Below are positions 36,279-45,023 of a DNA stretch of 64,000 nt, one piece after another. Made by a program: the position numbers and the translations under genes. The stretch covers positions 62,001-126,000 of the forward strand of contig NZ_QKZI01000001.1 in assembly GCF_003254155.1 (NCBI RefSeq), in the 5' to 3' direction. Each line of letters opens with the position of its first letter. The stretch's first letter is position 1. This stretch comes from Psychrobacillus insolitus (GTDB lineage Bacteria; Bacillota; Bacilli; Bacillales_A; Planococcaceae). The notes below the pieces were generated by a model, which did no database searches, was not told the origin of the DNA, and saw only the letters and a program-made list of their open reading frames with translations.

Positions 36279-38204
36279 ATGACAGAAGTTATAAAGTTGA
36301 AATTTCCAGATGGAGCAGTAAAGGAATTTCCTGTTTCCACAACTACAGAAGAAATTGCTCAATCAATTAGTCCTGGATTACGTAAAAAAGCACTAGCAGG
36401 TAAATTAAGCGGACAATTGATCGATTTAAAAACACCAATTACACAAGATGGAGATATTGCAATTATTACTCCCGAATCAGAAGAAGGTTTAGAAGTATTA
36501 CGTCATAGTTCTGCTCACTTATTAGCACAAGCAGTAAAACGTCTATTTAAAGATGTAAAATTAGGTATTGGTCCAGTTATTGAAAATGGTTTCTACTATG
36601 ATATTGATTCACCAGAACCAATTACAGCAGAAGACTTACCTTTAATTGAAAAAGAAATGAAAAAAATCATTAATGAAAATATCCAAATTACGCGTCTAAA
36701 TGTATCTCGTCAAGATGCTTTTGATAAATTTAAAGATGATGAATATAAAGTAGAACTTCTAGGAGCAATTCCTGAAGGAGAACAAGTTTCTATTTATGAA
36801 CAAGGTGAATTTTTTGACCTTTGCCGTGGAGTACATGTTCCGTCGACAGGAAAACTTAAAGAATTCAAACTATTAAGTATCGCTGGAGCGTATTGGCGCG
36901 GAAATAGCGACAATAAAATGCTTCAACGTATTTATGGTACTGCATTCTTCAAAAAAGAAGAACTTACACACCATTTAGCAATGCTAGAAGAAGCGAAAGA
37001 GCGCGATCATCGTAAAATCGGGAAAGAACTAGATTTATTTACCAATTCTCAAAAAGTAGGCCAAGGGTTGCCACTTTGGTTACCTAACGGAGCAACAATT
37101 CGTCGTGTAATCGAGCGTTATATTGTAGACAAAGAGCTTAGACTTGGTTATAAACATGTATATACACCAGTGCTTGGCTCAAAAGAACTTTATGAAACAT
37201 CAGGACACTGGGAGCACTATCAAGACTCTATGTTCCCACCGATGGTAATGGACAACGAAACGTTAGTACTTCGTCCAATGAACTGTCCGCACCATATGAT
37301 GGTTTACAAAGCTGGTATGCATTCTTACCGAGATCTTCCGTTACGCATAGCTGAACTTGGTACAATGCACCGTTATGAAATGTCTGGAGCAGTATCAGGT
37401 TTACAACGTGTTCGTGGAATGACATTAAATGATGCTCATCTTTTTGTCCGTCCCGATCAAATTAAAGTGGAATTCCAAAAGGTAGTTGAGCTAATCATCT
37501 CGGTTTATAAAGACTTTGATTTAACAGACTACACATTCCGCTTGTCTTATCGCGATCCTGCGAATAAAGAAAAATATTTTGACGACGATGTAATGTGGGA
37601 AAAAGCGCAAAGTATGTTAAAAGAAGCAATGGATGAACTTGGATTAGATTACTTCGAAGCAGAAGATGAAGCTGCATTTTATGGTCCTAAACTTGATGTG
37701 CAAGTGAAAACTGCTATTGGGAAAGAAGAGACATTATCAACTGTTCAACTTGACTTCTTATTACCAGAGCGCTTTGACTTAAACTATATTGGGGAAGATG
37801 GTAAACAACATCGTCCAGTTGTAATTCACCGTGGTGTCGTTTCTACTATGGAGCGTTTCGTTGCTTTCTTAATAGAAGAATATAAAGGGGCATTCCCAAC
37901 TTGGTTAGCGCCAGTTCAAGTAGAAATTATTCCAGTATCAAACGAAGTGCATTTCGAATTTGCAAAACAAATCGAAGAGCAATTAGTAGCTGCAGGATTG
38001 CGTGTAGAAATGGATGACCGCGAGGAAAAAATGGGTTATAAAATTCGTGAAGCTCAAATGCAAAAAATTCCATACATGCTTGTTTTAGGAGATAAAGAAT
38101 TAGAATCAGGAAATGTAAATGTTCGTAAATACGGAGAACAGCAATCGGAAAGTATTCCTTTCGCAGACTTCCTAGCTCGAATTCAAGAAGAAGTAAATAA
38201 GTAA
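36279..38204 (+). CDS. thrS: Threonyl-tRNA synthetase
   Basis: ThrRS is a class II synthetase. The 641-residue protein has an N-terminal TGS domain (1-65), the editing domain with [10 protein letters not shown] (the zinc-like hydrolytic histidines), and the catalytic core with [13 protein letters not shown], whose cysteine helps bind the zinc that recognises threonine. Motif 3 ([11 protein letters not shown]) and the C-terminal anticodon-binding domain ([11 protein letters not shown] onward) are intact. I chose ATG 36279 with AGAGGAG eight bases upstream; the GTG at 36270 overlaps that site. It is controlled by the T-box leader upstream. Confidence 0.97.
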   Translation: MTEVIKLKFPDGAVKEFPVSTTTEEIAQSISPGLRKKALAGKLSGQLIDLKTPITQDGDIAIITPESEEGLEVLRHSSAHLLAQAVKRLFKDVKLGIGPVIENGFYYDIDSPEPITAEDLPLIEKEMKKIINENIQITRLNVSRQDAFDKFKDDEYKVELLGAIPEGEQVSIYEQGEFFDLCRGVHVPSTGKLKEFKLLSIAGAYWRGNSDNKMLQRIYGTAFFKKEELTHHLAMLEEAKERDHRKIGKELDLFTNSQKVGQGLPLWLPNGATIRRVIERYIVDKELRLGYKHVYTPVLGSKELYETSGHWEHYQDSMFPPMVMDNETLVLRPMNCPHHMMVYKAGMHSYRDLPLRIAELGTMHRYEMSGAVSGLQRVRGMTLNDAHLFVRPDQIKVEFQKVVELIISVYKDFDLTDYTFRLSYRDPANKEKYFDDDVMWEKAQSMLKEAMDELGLDYFEAEDEAAFYGPKLDVQVKTAIGKEETLSTVQLDFLLPERFDLNYIGEDGKQHRPVVIHRGVVSTMERFVAFLIEEYKGAFPTWLAPVQVEIIPVSNEVHFEFAKQIEEQLVAAGLRVEMDDREEKMGYKIREAQMQKIPYMLVLGDKELESGNVNVRKYGEQQSESIPFADFLARIQEEVNK

Positions 38205-38213
38205 TATTTTTAG

Positions 38214-38242
38214 TTGACAAACATAATTTCAAGTGATAATAT
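38214..38242 (+). promoter_or_regulatory. SigA promoter of infC-rpmI-rplT
   Basis: A perfect TTGACA (38214-38219) is 17 bases from TAATAT (38237-38242), immediately upstream of the L20 leader. Confidence 0.85.
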
Positions 38243-38249
38243 TATATAA

Positions 38250-38410
38250 GTTATTGAATACAAGTTTGCGGTATAAGAAGAGGCTGCCCGCTTCTCACCT
38301 GTTCGACACAGTAAGTTGTTGACTGGTTAGCACACGATCGACTGTAACATGTCATGTACATGTTCTCATATCGGCGGGCAGACATATATTATATGTCTGC
38401 CCGTTTTTTT
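38250..38410 (+). ncRNA. Ribosomal protein L20 leader (infC operon attenuator)
   Basis: The leader matches the Bacillales L20 leader in place and design. CTGCCCGC (38284-38291) can pair with GCGGGCAG (38374-38381) to form an antiterminator-like fold. The alternative is a strong terminator in which CGGGCAGACATAT (38375-38387) pairs with 38391-38403, followed by seven Ts. The two folds share 38375-38381 and exclude each other. Free L20 binding is known in B. subtilis to favour termination. Confidence 0.92.
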
Positions 38411-38498
38411 AATGGATCGAAAACGGCGTAAGTAATTCGTGTCTACGGAATTTATGCCCAAACCATGTATTCGCGACACTATCTGGAGGTGGATCATT

Positions 38499-39017
38499 AT
38501 TAGCAAAGACATGTATGTAAACGATGGCATTCGAGCACGCGAAATACGAGTTATTGATCAGAACGGTGAACAACTAGGATTAAAAACACGTAACGAAGCA
38601 CTTGAAATCGCAGGTCGTGTGAATTTGGATCTTGTCCTTGTGGCTCCTCAAGCCAAGCCGCCGGTCGCTCGTATCATGGACTATGGTAAATTCAAATTTG
38701 AGCAGCAAAAGAAAGATCGTGAAGTTCGTAAAAATCAAAAGATTATCTTATTAAAAGAGGTTCGTTTGAGCCCGACAATAGATGAACATGATTTCCAAAC
38801 AAAACTTAAAAACGCGATCAAGTTCCTTGAAAAAGGGGACAAAGTAAAAGCATCTATACGTTTCAAAGGACGTGCCATTACTCATAAAGAGATTGGACAA
38901 CGTGTTTTAGATCGTTTTGCGGTAGCTTGTACGGAAGTTGCCACTGTCGAGTCAAAACCGAAAATGGATGGCCGTAGTATGTTCTTAGTGCTTGCACCTA
39001 AGAACGAAAAACAATAA
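38499..39017 (+). CDS. infC: Translation initiation factor IF-3
   Basis: IF-3 keeps 30S subunits free and checks start codons. The protein from ATT 38499 is 172 residues and begins [20 protein letters not shown], matching known Bacillus IF-3 N-termini. The strong site GGAGGTGG (38485-38492) is followed by ATT ATT and not by any ATG, GTG or TTG at proper spacing. ATT start codons are known for infC and let IF-3 limit its own translation. A GTG at 38439 would put the start within the leader, and ATG 38511 would cut conserved residues. rpmI and rplT follow. Confidence 0.95.
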   Translation: MSKDMYVNDGIRAREIRVIDQNGEQLGLKTRNEALEIAGRVNLDLVLVAPQAKPPVARIMDYGKFKFEQQKKDREVRKNQKIILLKEVRLSPTIDEHDFQTKLKNAIKFLEKGDKVKASIRFKGRAITHKEIGQRVLDRFAVACTEVATVESKPKMDGRSMFLVLAPKNEKQ

Positions 39018-39047
39018 TAGAGTACAATTGTTTAGGAGGAATTCGAT

Positions 39048-39248
39048 ATGCCGAAAATGAAAACTCACCGTGGAGCTGCAAAGCGTTTCAAAAAAACGGG
39101 TACTGGTAAATTAGTACATGACCGTGCTTTTGGAAGCCACTTATTCGCTAACAAATCTACTAAAGCTAAACGTAAACTACGTAAATCTAAAGTAGCTTCT
39201 TCAGGCGATTACAAACGTATCAAAACTTTACTTACTTACATGAAATAA
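39048..39248 (+). CDS. rpmI: Ribosomal protein bL35
   Basis: This is a 66-residue basic protein of the 50S subunit. [21 protein letters not shown] is the usual N-terminus of bL35, and the C-terminus is [11 protein letters not shown]. The ATG follows TTAGGAGGAA, 30 bases after infC. It belongs to the infC-rpmI-rplT operon under L20 control. Confidence 0.97.
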   Translation: MPKMKTHRGAAKRFKKTGTGKLVHDRAFGSHLFANKSTKAKRKLRKSKVASSGDYKRIKTLLTYMK

Positions 39249-39292
39249 ATTGAAATTTAATCATTCGAAAGAATAGCAGGAGGTAATGAATC

Positions 39293-39652
39293 ATGCCACG
39301 CGTAAAAAGCACACCAGTAACTAAAAGACGTCGTAAAAAGATTATTAAATTAGCAAAAGGTTATTACGGTTCTAAACGTACCCTTTATAAAGTAGCAAAC
39401 CAAGCGGTTATGAAATCTTGGATGTACGCATACCGTGACCGTCGCAACAAAAAACGTGAATTCCGTAAATTATGGATTACACGTATCAACGCGGCAGCAC
39501 GTTTAAACGGACTTTCATATAGTCGTTTAATGCACGGATTGAAATTAGCTGAAATCGAAGTTAACCGTAAAATGTTAGCTGATCTAGCTGTAAATGATTC
39601 TCAAGCATTTACACAACTTTCAGATTTAGCAAAAAAAGCAATCACTAAATAA
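39293..39652 (+). CDS. rplT: Ribosomal protein bL20
   Basis: bL20 is an early-binding 50S protein and the autogenous repressor of this operon. The 119-residue protein has the basic N-terminal extension ([26 protein letters not shown]) and the globular C-terminal half ([27 protein letters not shown]) that binds leader RNA. The ATG follows CAGGAGG. A strong terminator ends the operon. Confidence 0.97.
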   Translation: MPRVKSTPVTKRRRKKIIKLAKGYYGSKRTLYKVANQAVMKSWMYAYRDRRNKKREFRKLWITRINAAARLNGLSYSRLMHGLKLAEIEVNRKMLADLAVNDSQAFTQLSDLAKKAITK

Positions 39653-39660
39653 TTATATTT

Positions 39661-39697
39661 AAAAAGGCTGATAGATATTTCTATCAGCCTTTTTTGT
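39661..39697 (+). terminator. Terminator of infC-rpmI-rplT
   Basis: AAAAAGGCTGATAGA pairs with TCTATCAGCCTTTTT around a four-base AT loop and ends in Ts. The next gene, ysdA, starts 17 bases later, so some read-through is possible. Confidence 0.93.
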
Positions 39698-39713
39698 ACA
39701 AGGAGTTTTTATA

Positions 39714-39998
39714 ATGGAACAGATTATTCTTATTTTAATCTTGATCATGTCTGTCATTGCGTTCTTTGTAATGGGATATGATAAGTCACAAGCGAAAAAG
39801 CATGGACAACGAATATCGGAACGTACTTTGTGGACGCTTGCTATTTTTGGAGGAGCAATTGGATCTTATTTAGGGATGAACATGTTTCGACATAAAACAA
39901 AACATACAAACTTTCGTTTAGGTTTTTTAATGTTAATGATCTTATATGCTTTTTTTATATTTTATATATTAATAACAGACAGCTCTATCATTGCATAG
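39714..39998 (+). CDS. ysdA: DUF1294 membrane protein YsdA
   Basis: This is a 94-residue protein with an N-terminal membrane helix (2-20), a conserved middle part (GYDKSQAKKHGQRISERTLWTLAIFGGAIGS) and a C-terminal helix (about 70-90). The KxxAxxxxxRxxE pattern and GGxxGxxxGMxxFRHKT are typical of DUF1294, whose function is unknown. The ATG follows AAGGAG. Placement after rplT matches ysdA in Bacillus. The stop codon lies in the loop of its terminator. Confidence 0.9.
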   Translation: MEQIILILILIMSVIAFFVMGYDKSQAKKHGQRISERTLWTLAIFGGAIGSYLGMNMFRHKTKHTNFRLGFLMLMILYAFFIFYILITDSSIIA

Positions 39999-40012
39999 CG
40001 CTGTCTTTTTTT
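39977..40012 (+). terminator. Terminator of ysdA
   Basis: AGACAGC (39977-39983) pairs with GCTGTCT (40000-40006) across a 16-base loop containing the ysdA stop codon, followed by seven Ts. Confidence 0.72.
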
Positions 40013-40040
40013 ATGTAGTTTTCAAATCGATCGATCGCAT

Positions 40041-40074
40041 AAAAAAAGTTGGCCGAAAGTTCTCGACCAACTTG
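40041..40074 (-). terminator. Terminator of ysdB
   Basis: Read on the minus strand, AAGTTGGTCGA pairs with TCGGCCAACTT and is followed by a run of seven Ts (the A-run at 40041-40047). It ends ysdB and faces the ysdA terminator. Confidence 0.85.
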
Positions 40075-40081
40075 ATTTTCA

Positions 40082-40465
40082 CTATTCATCTTTCATTAAT
40101 TGTTCAATGGGGCTTTTCCAGTTTATTTTGGCATCTGGATAATTCATTTTAATTTCATTTTGTAGAAAACGTAAGTCTTCTTTCGTCAAGCCTTGTAGTT
40201 TAGCCGGATCTTTTGTCCAAATGAAGATAGAAACAACTTCGAATGCTTGGTCGGTCGTTCCCAAATATTTTTCACCTTCAAATAATGCTCCCTTATAAGT
40301 GATGAAAAAGTTTTTCCGGACATTCTTTATATCATCATAAAAATAGTAGAGCTCTTTTTCGTAAGCCTCATCTAATTTTCTTTTCGGGTCAAACAAATAT
40401 CGGAGAATTTTATAAAAAGTATATATAATCACGATTATAATAAGCAGTCTAAGTAAATAGAACAT
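40082..40465 (-). CDS. ysdB: YsdB-like small membrane protein
   Basis: This is a 127-residue protein with an N-terminal membrane anchor (FYLLRLLIIIVIIYTFYKIL) and a soluble part with ELYYFYDDIKNVRKNFFITYKGALFEGEKYLG. Sequence pattern, length and position between ysdA and ysdC match YsdB, which in B. subtilis lies in the SigW pathway and responds to envelope stress; no biochemical role is settled. The ATG at 40465 follows AAGGGGGA. It is transcribed opposite to its neighbours. Confidence 0.85.
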   Translation of the reverse strand: MFYLLRLLIIIVIIYTFYKILRYLFDPKRKLDEAYEKELYYFYDDIKNVRKNFFITYKGALFEGEKYLGTTDQAFEVVSIFIWTKDPAKLQGLTKEDLRFLQNEIKMNYPDAKINWKSPIEQLMKDE

Positions 40466-40557
40466 GTTGTATGTCCCCCTTGTAAAATATGTACTACCTG
40501 CTATACGATAGAGAGGCTACTTTGGTTTCAAAATAATTTAAATTTCTGGAGGAAAAT

Positions 40558-41043
40558 ATGGATTTACAAAAACTTTTTACGATGCAGGAAGCATTAGATC
40601 ATTATATTCAAACAAATAAGCAGGTAACAGAGGATGTATTTACTAAAAAGGGGTTAGCATTACTAGTAGAGCTTGCAGAGCTAGCGAATGAAACTAGATG
40701 CTTTAAATTCTGGAGTGAAAAGGGACCTTCAGAAAGAGAAGTTATTTTAGAAGAGTATGTAGATTCCATTCATTTTCTGTTATCTCTTGGAAATGAAAAA
40801 GGATTTAATGATTTGGAAAAATGGCCCCTTGAAACGATGGAAGAAGATCTCACAAGTTTATTTTTACATACAAATATAGCGATTGGTGAATTTTTATTAA
40901 ATCCAACAAAAAGTAGTTATGACAAAACGTGGATCTTATACGGAGCTATTGCAGAACAACTAGGTTTTAGCAGTGAGGATGTTTTAAAAGCATACATGTC
41001 AAAAAATGAAACAAATTATGAGCGCCAACAGAATGGGTACTGA
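40558..41043 (+). CDS. Dimeric dUTPase-like all-alpha NTP pyrophosphatase
   Basis: This is a 161-residue helical protein of the dUTPase_2/MazG-like group, which hydrolyses (deoxy)nucleoside triphosphates. The metal-binding acidic helix pair is seen in LLVELAELANETRCFKFWS (ExxE) and EVILEEYVDSIHFLLSLG (ExxD). Such enzymes keep dUTP out of DNA. I am fairly sure of the fold, less of dUTP as the substrate. The ATG lies six bases after GGAGGAA. It sits between ysdB and the M42 peptidase gene, not a place where B. subtilis has such a gene as far as I recall. Confidence 0.82.
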   Translation: MDLQKLFTMQEALDHYIQTNKQVTEDVFTKKGLALLVELAELANETRCFKFWSEKGPSEREVILEEYVDSIHFLLSLGNEKGFNDLEKWPLETMEEDLTSLFLHTNIAIGEFLLNPTKSSYDKTWILYGAIAEQLGFSSEDVLKAYMSKNETNYERQQNGY

Positions 41044-41142
41044 TTGTTTAGTATGCCTCTTTATAATGAAGACTTCTATTTTTGAAAATGCTCTTCGTAT
41101 AGAATATAATGGTTAAAATATGTATTATTGGAGGTCGAAACA

Positions 41143-42231
41143 ATGTCAAAGTTAGATGATACATTAATGATGTTAAAAGATTTGACAGATGCAAAAGGAA
41201 TTGCTGGTAATGAACGTGAACCTCGTCAAGTGATGGAGAAATACATTTCACCCTACGCAGATAAAATTGAATACGATAATTTAGGTAGTTTAATTGCAGA
41301 AAAAGTTGGAGATGCGAACGGTCCTAAAATCATGGTAGCAGGACATTTAGATGAGGTAGGATTCATGATTTCTAAAATTGATGATAGAGGGTTTTTAAGT
41401 TTTCAAACAGTAGGTGGCTGGTGGTCACAAGTAATGCTTGCACAGCGTGTTTCTATAGTAACGCGTAAGGGGGAAACAATTACTGGGGTTATAGGTTCAA
41501 AACCTCCACATATATTAACTCCAGAAGCAAGAAAAAAAGCAGCGGATGTAAAAGATATGTTCATTGATATAGGTGCATCCTCAAAAGAGGAAGCAATGGA
41601 ATGGGGAGTGTTACCGGGTGATATGGTCGTTCCTTATTTTGAATTCTCCGTCATGAATAACGAAAAACTATTGTTAGCAAAAGCATGGGATAACCGTATT
41701 GGTTGTGCGATTGCAATTGATGTATTAAAAGGTTTAAAAGATGAGTTGCACCCGAATATTGTATATGGTGTAGGTAATGTGCAAGAAGAAGTAGGACTTC
41801 GTGGTGCTAAAACTTCTACGGTAAAAGTAAAACCAGATATTGGATTTGCAGTAGATGTAGGTATTGCGGGAGATACACCTGGAATTACTGCAAAAGAGTC
41901 TACTAGCAAAATGGGTGCTGGTCCCCAAATTGTCTTATATGATGCATCTATGGTATCGCATAAAGGATTACGTAATTTTGTAGTAGATACAGCAGAAGAA
42001 AATAGTATTCCTTATCAATTTGAAACAATTCCAGGTGGTGGAACAGATGCTGGTTCCATGCATATTTCATTAAATGGTGTCCCATCACTGTCAATAGGTA
42101 TAGCAACAAGATATATACATTCACATGCAGGAATCCTACATCGTGATGATTACGAAAATACGGTAAAGTTAATAATAGAAGTAATAAAAAAAATAGATAG
42201 TGAAACAGTAAACAAGCTCATATTTGATTGA
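41143..42231 (+). CDS. ysdC: M42 family glutamyl aminopeptidase/cellulase-like (YsdC)
   Basis: This is a 362-residue two-zinc aminopeptidase of the M42 family, expected to form a large cytosolic tetrahedral assembly. The ligands are all visible: histidine in [12 protein letters not shown], aspartate in KAWDNRIGC, the paired glutamates in [11 protein letters not shown], aspartate in [11 protein letters not shown] and histidine in YIHSHAGI. I chose ATG 41143 because TTGGAGGT is eight bases upstream; the TTG at 41128 precedes that site. A clear terminator follows. Confidence 0.93.
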   Translation: MSKLDDTLMMLKDLTDAKGIAGNEREPRQVMEKYISPYADKIEYDNLGSLIAEKVGDANGPKIMVAGHLDEVGFMISKIDDRGFLSFQTVGGWWSQVMLAQRVSIVTRKGETITGVIGSKPPHILTPEARKKAADVKDMFIDIGASSKEEAMEWGVLPGDMVVPYFEFSVMNNEKLLLAKAWDNRIGCAIAIDVLKGLKDELHPNIVYGVGNVQEEVGLRGAKTSTVKVKPDIGFAVDVGIAGDTPGITAKESTSKMGAGPQIVLYDASMVSHKGLRNFVVDTAEENSIPYQFETIPGGGTDAGSMHISLNGVPSLSIGIATRYIHSHAGILHRDDYENTVKLIIEVIKKIDSETVNKLIFD

Positions 42232-42237
42232 TATAAC

Positions 42238-42282
42238 AACAACTAGAATGGTTAGGAAAGCTAACACTTCTAGTTGTTTTTT
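42238..42282 (+). terminator. Terminator of ysdC
   Basis: AACAACTAGAA pairs with TTCTAGTTGTT, with an inner GTTAG/CTAAC helix, followed by six Ts. Confidence 0.88.
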
Positions 42283-42310
42283 AAATTATTAATTTTGTAT
42301 GGAAATTCAA

Positions 42311-42339
42311 TTGACTTTATAAATATTCACGTTTATAAT
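42311..42339 (+). promoter_or_regulatory. argF promoter with an ArgR/AhrC-like box in the spacer
   Basis: TTGACT (42311-42316) and perfect TATAAT (42334-42339) are 17 bases apart. Within the spacer, 42316-42329 read on the minus strand gives TGAATATTTATAAA, which fits the ARG box TGAATwwwwATTCA at 12 of 14 positions. A repressor bound there would cover the promoter. Confidence 0.65.
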
Positions 42340-42378
42340 AAGAATTACATAAATATACGTTGTGAGGAGTTATTATAC

Positions 42379-43344
42379 ATGAAGCTACTTGAATGGGTAA
42401 ACTTAAAAGTTGTAGATAGTTTAAAAGGAAAAGATCTATTAACACTTCTTGATTATAACAAGGAGGAAGTAGAGGATTTAATCCAACTTGCGATTGATTT
42501 GAAGAAGTTAACAAAAGCAGGGAAGTGTCCACCTCTTCTAGAAGGTAAGACATTAGGAATGATTTTTGAAAAACATTCTACTCGTACAAGAATTTCATTC
42601 GAAGTTGGAATGAAGCAATTGGGTGGTAACGGAATGTTCATGCATGCTCGTGATTTACAAATTGGTCGTGGAGAAACAGTACATGACACAGGGCATGTAC
42701 TATCTGGTTATTTAGATGGAATTATGATTCGTGCCAATTCACATGAAATGGTAAAAGAACTAGCTGAACATGCAAGCATTCCAGTAATTAATGGGTTAAC
42801 AGACATTTATCATCCTTGCCAAGCATTAGCTGATATACTGACAATCCATGAAGTTAAAGGATATACAAAAGGATTAAAACTTGCGTATATTGGGGATGGA
42901 AATAATGTTGCACATTCTTTAGTAATTGCGGCGGCATACATGGGTATGCATATTGCTGTAGCAACTCCAGTCGGATACGAAGCAGACGCTGAAATTATTG
43001 AAAAAGCAAAAGCTATTGCACTTGAAAATGGTGGATCTTTATTTGTATCAAATGATCCTATCGAGGCTGCAATAAATGCAGATGCTATTTATACAGATGT
43101 ATGGACTTCAATGGGTCAAGAAACTGAGGCTCAAAAACGTTTAGAAGACTTTAAAGGCTTCCAAATTAATGATGCACTAGTTGCAAATGCGAAAAGTGAT
43201 TATATGTTTTTACATTGCTTACCAGCACACCGTGAAGAAGAAGTCTCTGCTTCTGTAATTGATGGACCAAACTCATATATTTTCCAACAAGCAGAGAACC
43301 GTCTGCACGCACAAAAAGCAGTTCTAGCTTCTGTAATGGCATAA
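42379..43344 (+). CDS. argF: Ornithine carbamoyltransferase
   Basis: ArgF makes citrulline from ornithine and carbamoyl phosphate in arginine synthesis. From ATG 42379 the protein is 321 residues, a normal length. The carbamoyl-phosphate site [12 protein letters not shown], the ornithine loop HPCQALADI, and the [10 protein letters not shown] cysteine motif are intact. GAGGAG lies ten bases before this ATG; the longer reading from 42274 would run through the promoter. It stands alone, away from other arg genes, with its own promoter and likely ArgR site. A catabolic role cannot be ruled out, but no arcA or arcC is adjacent. Confidence 0.95.
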   Translation: MKLLEWVNLKVVDSLKGKDLLTLLDYNKEEVEDLIQLAIDLKKLTKAGKCPPLLEGKTLGMIFEKHSTRTRISFEVGMKQLGGNGMFMHARDLQIGRGETVHDTGHVLSGYLDGIMIRANSHEMVKELAEHASIPVINGLTDIYHPCQALADILTIHEVKGYTKGLKLAYIGDGNNVAHSLVIAAAYMGMHIAVATPVGYEADAEIIEKAKAIALENGGSLFVSNDPIEAAINADAIYTDVWTSMGQETEAQKRLEDFKGFQINDALVANAKSDYMFLHCLPAHREEEVSASVIDGPNSYIFQQAENRLHAQKAVLASVMA

Positions 43345-43360
43345 TCTTTAATATAATAAC

Positions 43361-43480
43361 AGACTGAGAAGACAGGGTTTGTCCAACAGTCTAGATGTGA
43401 TGTCGATCGTCAAGATGGATGGCTTCATCACTACATAGGAAGAGTGATTCGGGAGACGCTGAATCACTCTTTATTTTATT
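43361..43480 (+). ncRNA. Three-hairpin structured region after argF, ending in a terminator
   Basis: Three helices follow one another: AGACTG/CAGTCT (43361-43366/43387-43392) with an inner GACA/TGTC; GTGATG/CATCAC (43397-43402/43426-43431); and AGAGTGATTC/GAATCACTCT (43441-43450/43461-43470) followed by TTATTTTATT. The last is a good terminator. The first two are more structure than a simple terminator needs, so this may be an argF 3' UTR RNA or a small separate RNA. No known family was recognised. Confidence 0.45.
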
Positions 43481-43530
43481 AAAAGCATAAGAATGTATAT
43501 GAAATTGATTTAGTGAATTTTGTATGAATG

Positions 43531-43570
43531 AAAAAAATCCGTGAAGAATAACTAATTCTTCACGGATTTT
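43531..43570 (-). terminator. Terminator of sspI
   Basis: On the minus strand, AAAATCCGTGAAGAA pairs with TTCTTCACGGATTTTTTT, giving a long stem and a T-run directly after the sspI stop codon. Confidence 0.93.
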
Positions 43571-43571
43571 A

Positions 43572-43781
43572 TCATTTAGCAAATGCGGTAGATAGTTCAG
43601 TTAGTACAGATTCTTTTTTACTGTCGTCGGCCATATTCCACCATTTCTCAAAAAATACGCCAAGGCCCGGTAGTAAATGCTCTTCACCACGTTGTATCGC
43701 ATCTTCTACAACACTTCGAATTTCTGTTGGTGAATGTCCTTTCATATTTGTTGAAATTGCTTCTCTAATTTGAAAATCCAT
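43572..43781 (-). CDS. sspI: Small acid-soluble spore protein SspI
   Basis: This is a 69-residue spore core protein. MDFQIREAISTNMKGHSPTEIRSVVEDAIQRGEEH and the LPGLGVFFEKWW segment match SspI. It shows that the organism forms endospores. I chose ATG 43781, with GGAGGAG eight bases upstream; the in-frame codon at 43790 lies closer to that site than is usual. It is divergent from the methyltransferase gene, the same arrangement as sspI and ysgA in Bacillus. Expression in the forespore is expected from the family. Confidence 0.94.
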   Translation of the reverse strand: MDFQIREAISTNMKGHSPTEIRSVVEDAIQRGEEHLLPGLGVFFEKWWNMADDSKKESVLTELSTAFAK

Positions 43782-43871
43782 TTTTATCACTCCTCCTTTT
43801 CAATTTACCCAAACTCTCGCAAGGTATACATGAATTTGTTACAATTAAAAGAAAAAGGCGGTCACATATAC

Positions 43872-44636
43872 ATGAAACGAATTGAATCACCACAAAACTC
43901 TATAGCAAAACATTGGAAAAAGTTGTTAAGCGTCCGAAAAGAACGAGATAAAACAGGCGAATTTATTATAGAAGGCTATCACTTAGTAGAAGAAGCCATT
44001 AAACAAAAAGAAAACGTACTGACAATTATGGTAAGTGATACTAGTGAAATTCCCGAAAATTGGGATGTGGCAAATTTAGAAATGGTAGAAATAAATGATG
44101 TTATCAAGAATGAACTTGCTGAAACGGAGCATACACAAGGAATTTTCGCACATTGTAAACAACAAGTTGTGAAGGAAGAAGATCAATTAAAATGGAAGCG
44201 ACTATTATTAATAGATGCTGTCCAAGATCCTGGTAATATTGGAACCATGATTCGCACTGCGGATGCGGCAGGAATCGATGCCGTAATTCTTGGCAAAGGT
44301 TCTGCAGATGCATACAATCCAAAAACACTTCGTTCCGGACAAGGCTCACATTTTCATATTCCTGTCGTAAAAGGGGATTTAGAAGAGTGGGTGGAGCAAT
44401 TGAAAAAACGTCAAGTACCTGTTTTTGGAACTGCTTTTGAAAACTCAACTCCATATCATGAAGTTAAAAAGAGTGATGCATTTGCTTTAATAGTTGGTAA
44501 TGAAGGAAGTGGTATTAATCCAGAACTCTTACAAAAAACAGATCAAAACATCATTGTTCCACTTTTAGGTCAAGCAGAATCATTAAATGTTGCAGTGGCT
44601 ACGGGAATTCTCCTTTACGGATTAACATTAAAATAA
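43872..44636 (+). CDS. ysgA: TrmH/SpoU family RNA 2'-O-methyltransferase
   Basis: This SPOUT-class methyltransferase (254 residues) probably methylates a ribose in rRNA or tRNA using S-adenosylmethionine. The N-terminal substrate-binding domain (KLLSVRKERDKTGEFIIEGYHLVEEA) is followed by the trefoil-knot domain: LLIDAVQDPGNIGTMIRTADAAG (motif 1), ALIVGNEGSGI (motif 2) and VPLLGQAESLNVAVATGILLY (motif 3). I chose ATG 43872 with AAGGCGGTCA upstream; the reading from 43770 would overlap sspI. Its RNA target is unknown to me. Confidence 0.92.
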   Translation: MKRIESPQNSIAKHWKKLLSVRKERDKTGEFIIEGYHLVEEAIKQKENVLTIMVSDTSEIPENWDVANLEMVEINDVIKNELAETEHTQGIFAHCKQQVVKEEDQLKWKRLLLIDAVQDPGNIGTMIRTADAAGIDAVILGKGSADAYNPKTLRSGQGSHFHIPVVKGDLEEWVEQLKKRQVPVFGTAFENSTPYHEVKKSDAFALIVGNEGSGINPELLQKTDQNIIVPLLGQAESLNVAVATGILLYGLTLK

Positions 44637-44643
44637 CTCGTAC

Positions 44644-44672
44644 TTGAAGAAATCTAAAAAACTTCGTATAAT
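44644..44672 (+). promoter_or_regulatory. SigA promoter of pheST
   Basis: TTGAAG (44644-44649) and perfect TATAAT (44667-44672) are 17 bases apart, just after ysgA and before the T-box leader. Confidence 0.85.
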
Positions 44673-44679
44673 AAGAGTA

Positions 44680-44945
44680 ATTTGATATATAAAAGCTGTC
44701 ATCGGGAAAAGTATATATGACGATTCGAAATTTAGGGAATTTACACCTTGACTGAAAGTGTAAATGGAGAATGCATATGGAAGTTCACCCCGCTAGCTGC
44801 CACCGGGACCAGTGTATACTGTAAAGGTGCGCCGGTTTAGAGCCGTTACTCGAATTGAGTGATTGCACGTTTGTTTGTGCAGTAATCAGGGTGGTACCGC
44901 GAAAATAGTCCTCGTCCCTTTTATAGGGGCGGGGTTTTTATTTTG
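44680..44945 (+). ncRNA. Phenylalanine T-box leader of pheST
   Basis: The specifier candidate is TTC at 44784-44786 in the context GGAAGTTCACC, a phenylalanine codon. The T-box core GGGTGGTACCGCG is at 44889-44901; its TGGT would pair with a tRNA ending ACCA, as tRNA-Phe does. The terminator CCTCGTCCC/GGGGCGGGG with TTTTTATTTT ends near 44945. Confidence 0.95.
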
Positions 44946-44953
44946 TCATGATT

Positions 44954-45003
44954 TAGCGTAAGTATCATACCTCTTGGGCAGTAAGAGTTGCTTACGTTTT
45001 TCT
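44954..45003 (+). repeat. Dispersed palindromic repeat, copy C, between T-box and pheS
   Basis: TAGCGTAAG (44954-44962) pairs with CTTACG in TTGCTTACGTTTTTCT (44988-45003). The arms resemble copy A at 20278 in sequence and in the TTTTCT ending. It lies within the pheS 5' untranslated region, after the T-box terminator. Confidence 0.5.
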
Positions 45004-45023
45004 AAAAAGGAGGATAATTAAAC

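Noticed and set aside
38439-38498. Upstream GTG start for infC
   Set aside because: It would place coding sequence in the leader and has no ribosome site; the strong GGAGGTGG belongs to the ATT start.
43799-43830. Forespore (SigF/SigG-type) promoter of sspI
   Set aside because: GTATA and GGGTAAATT are present on the minus strand, but the 14-base spacing is shorter than usual, so I did not call it.
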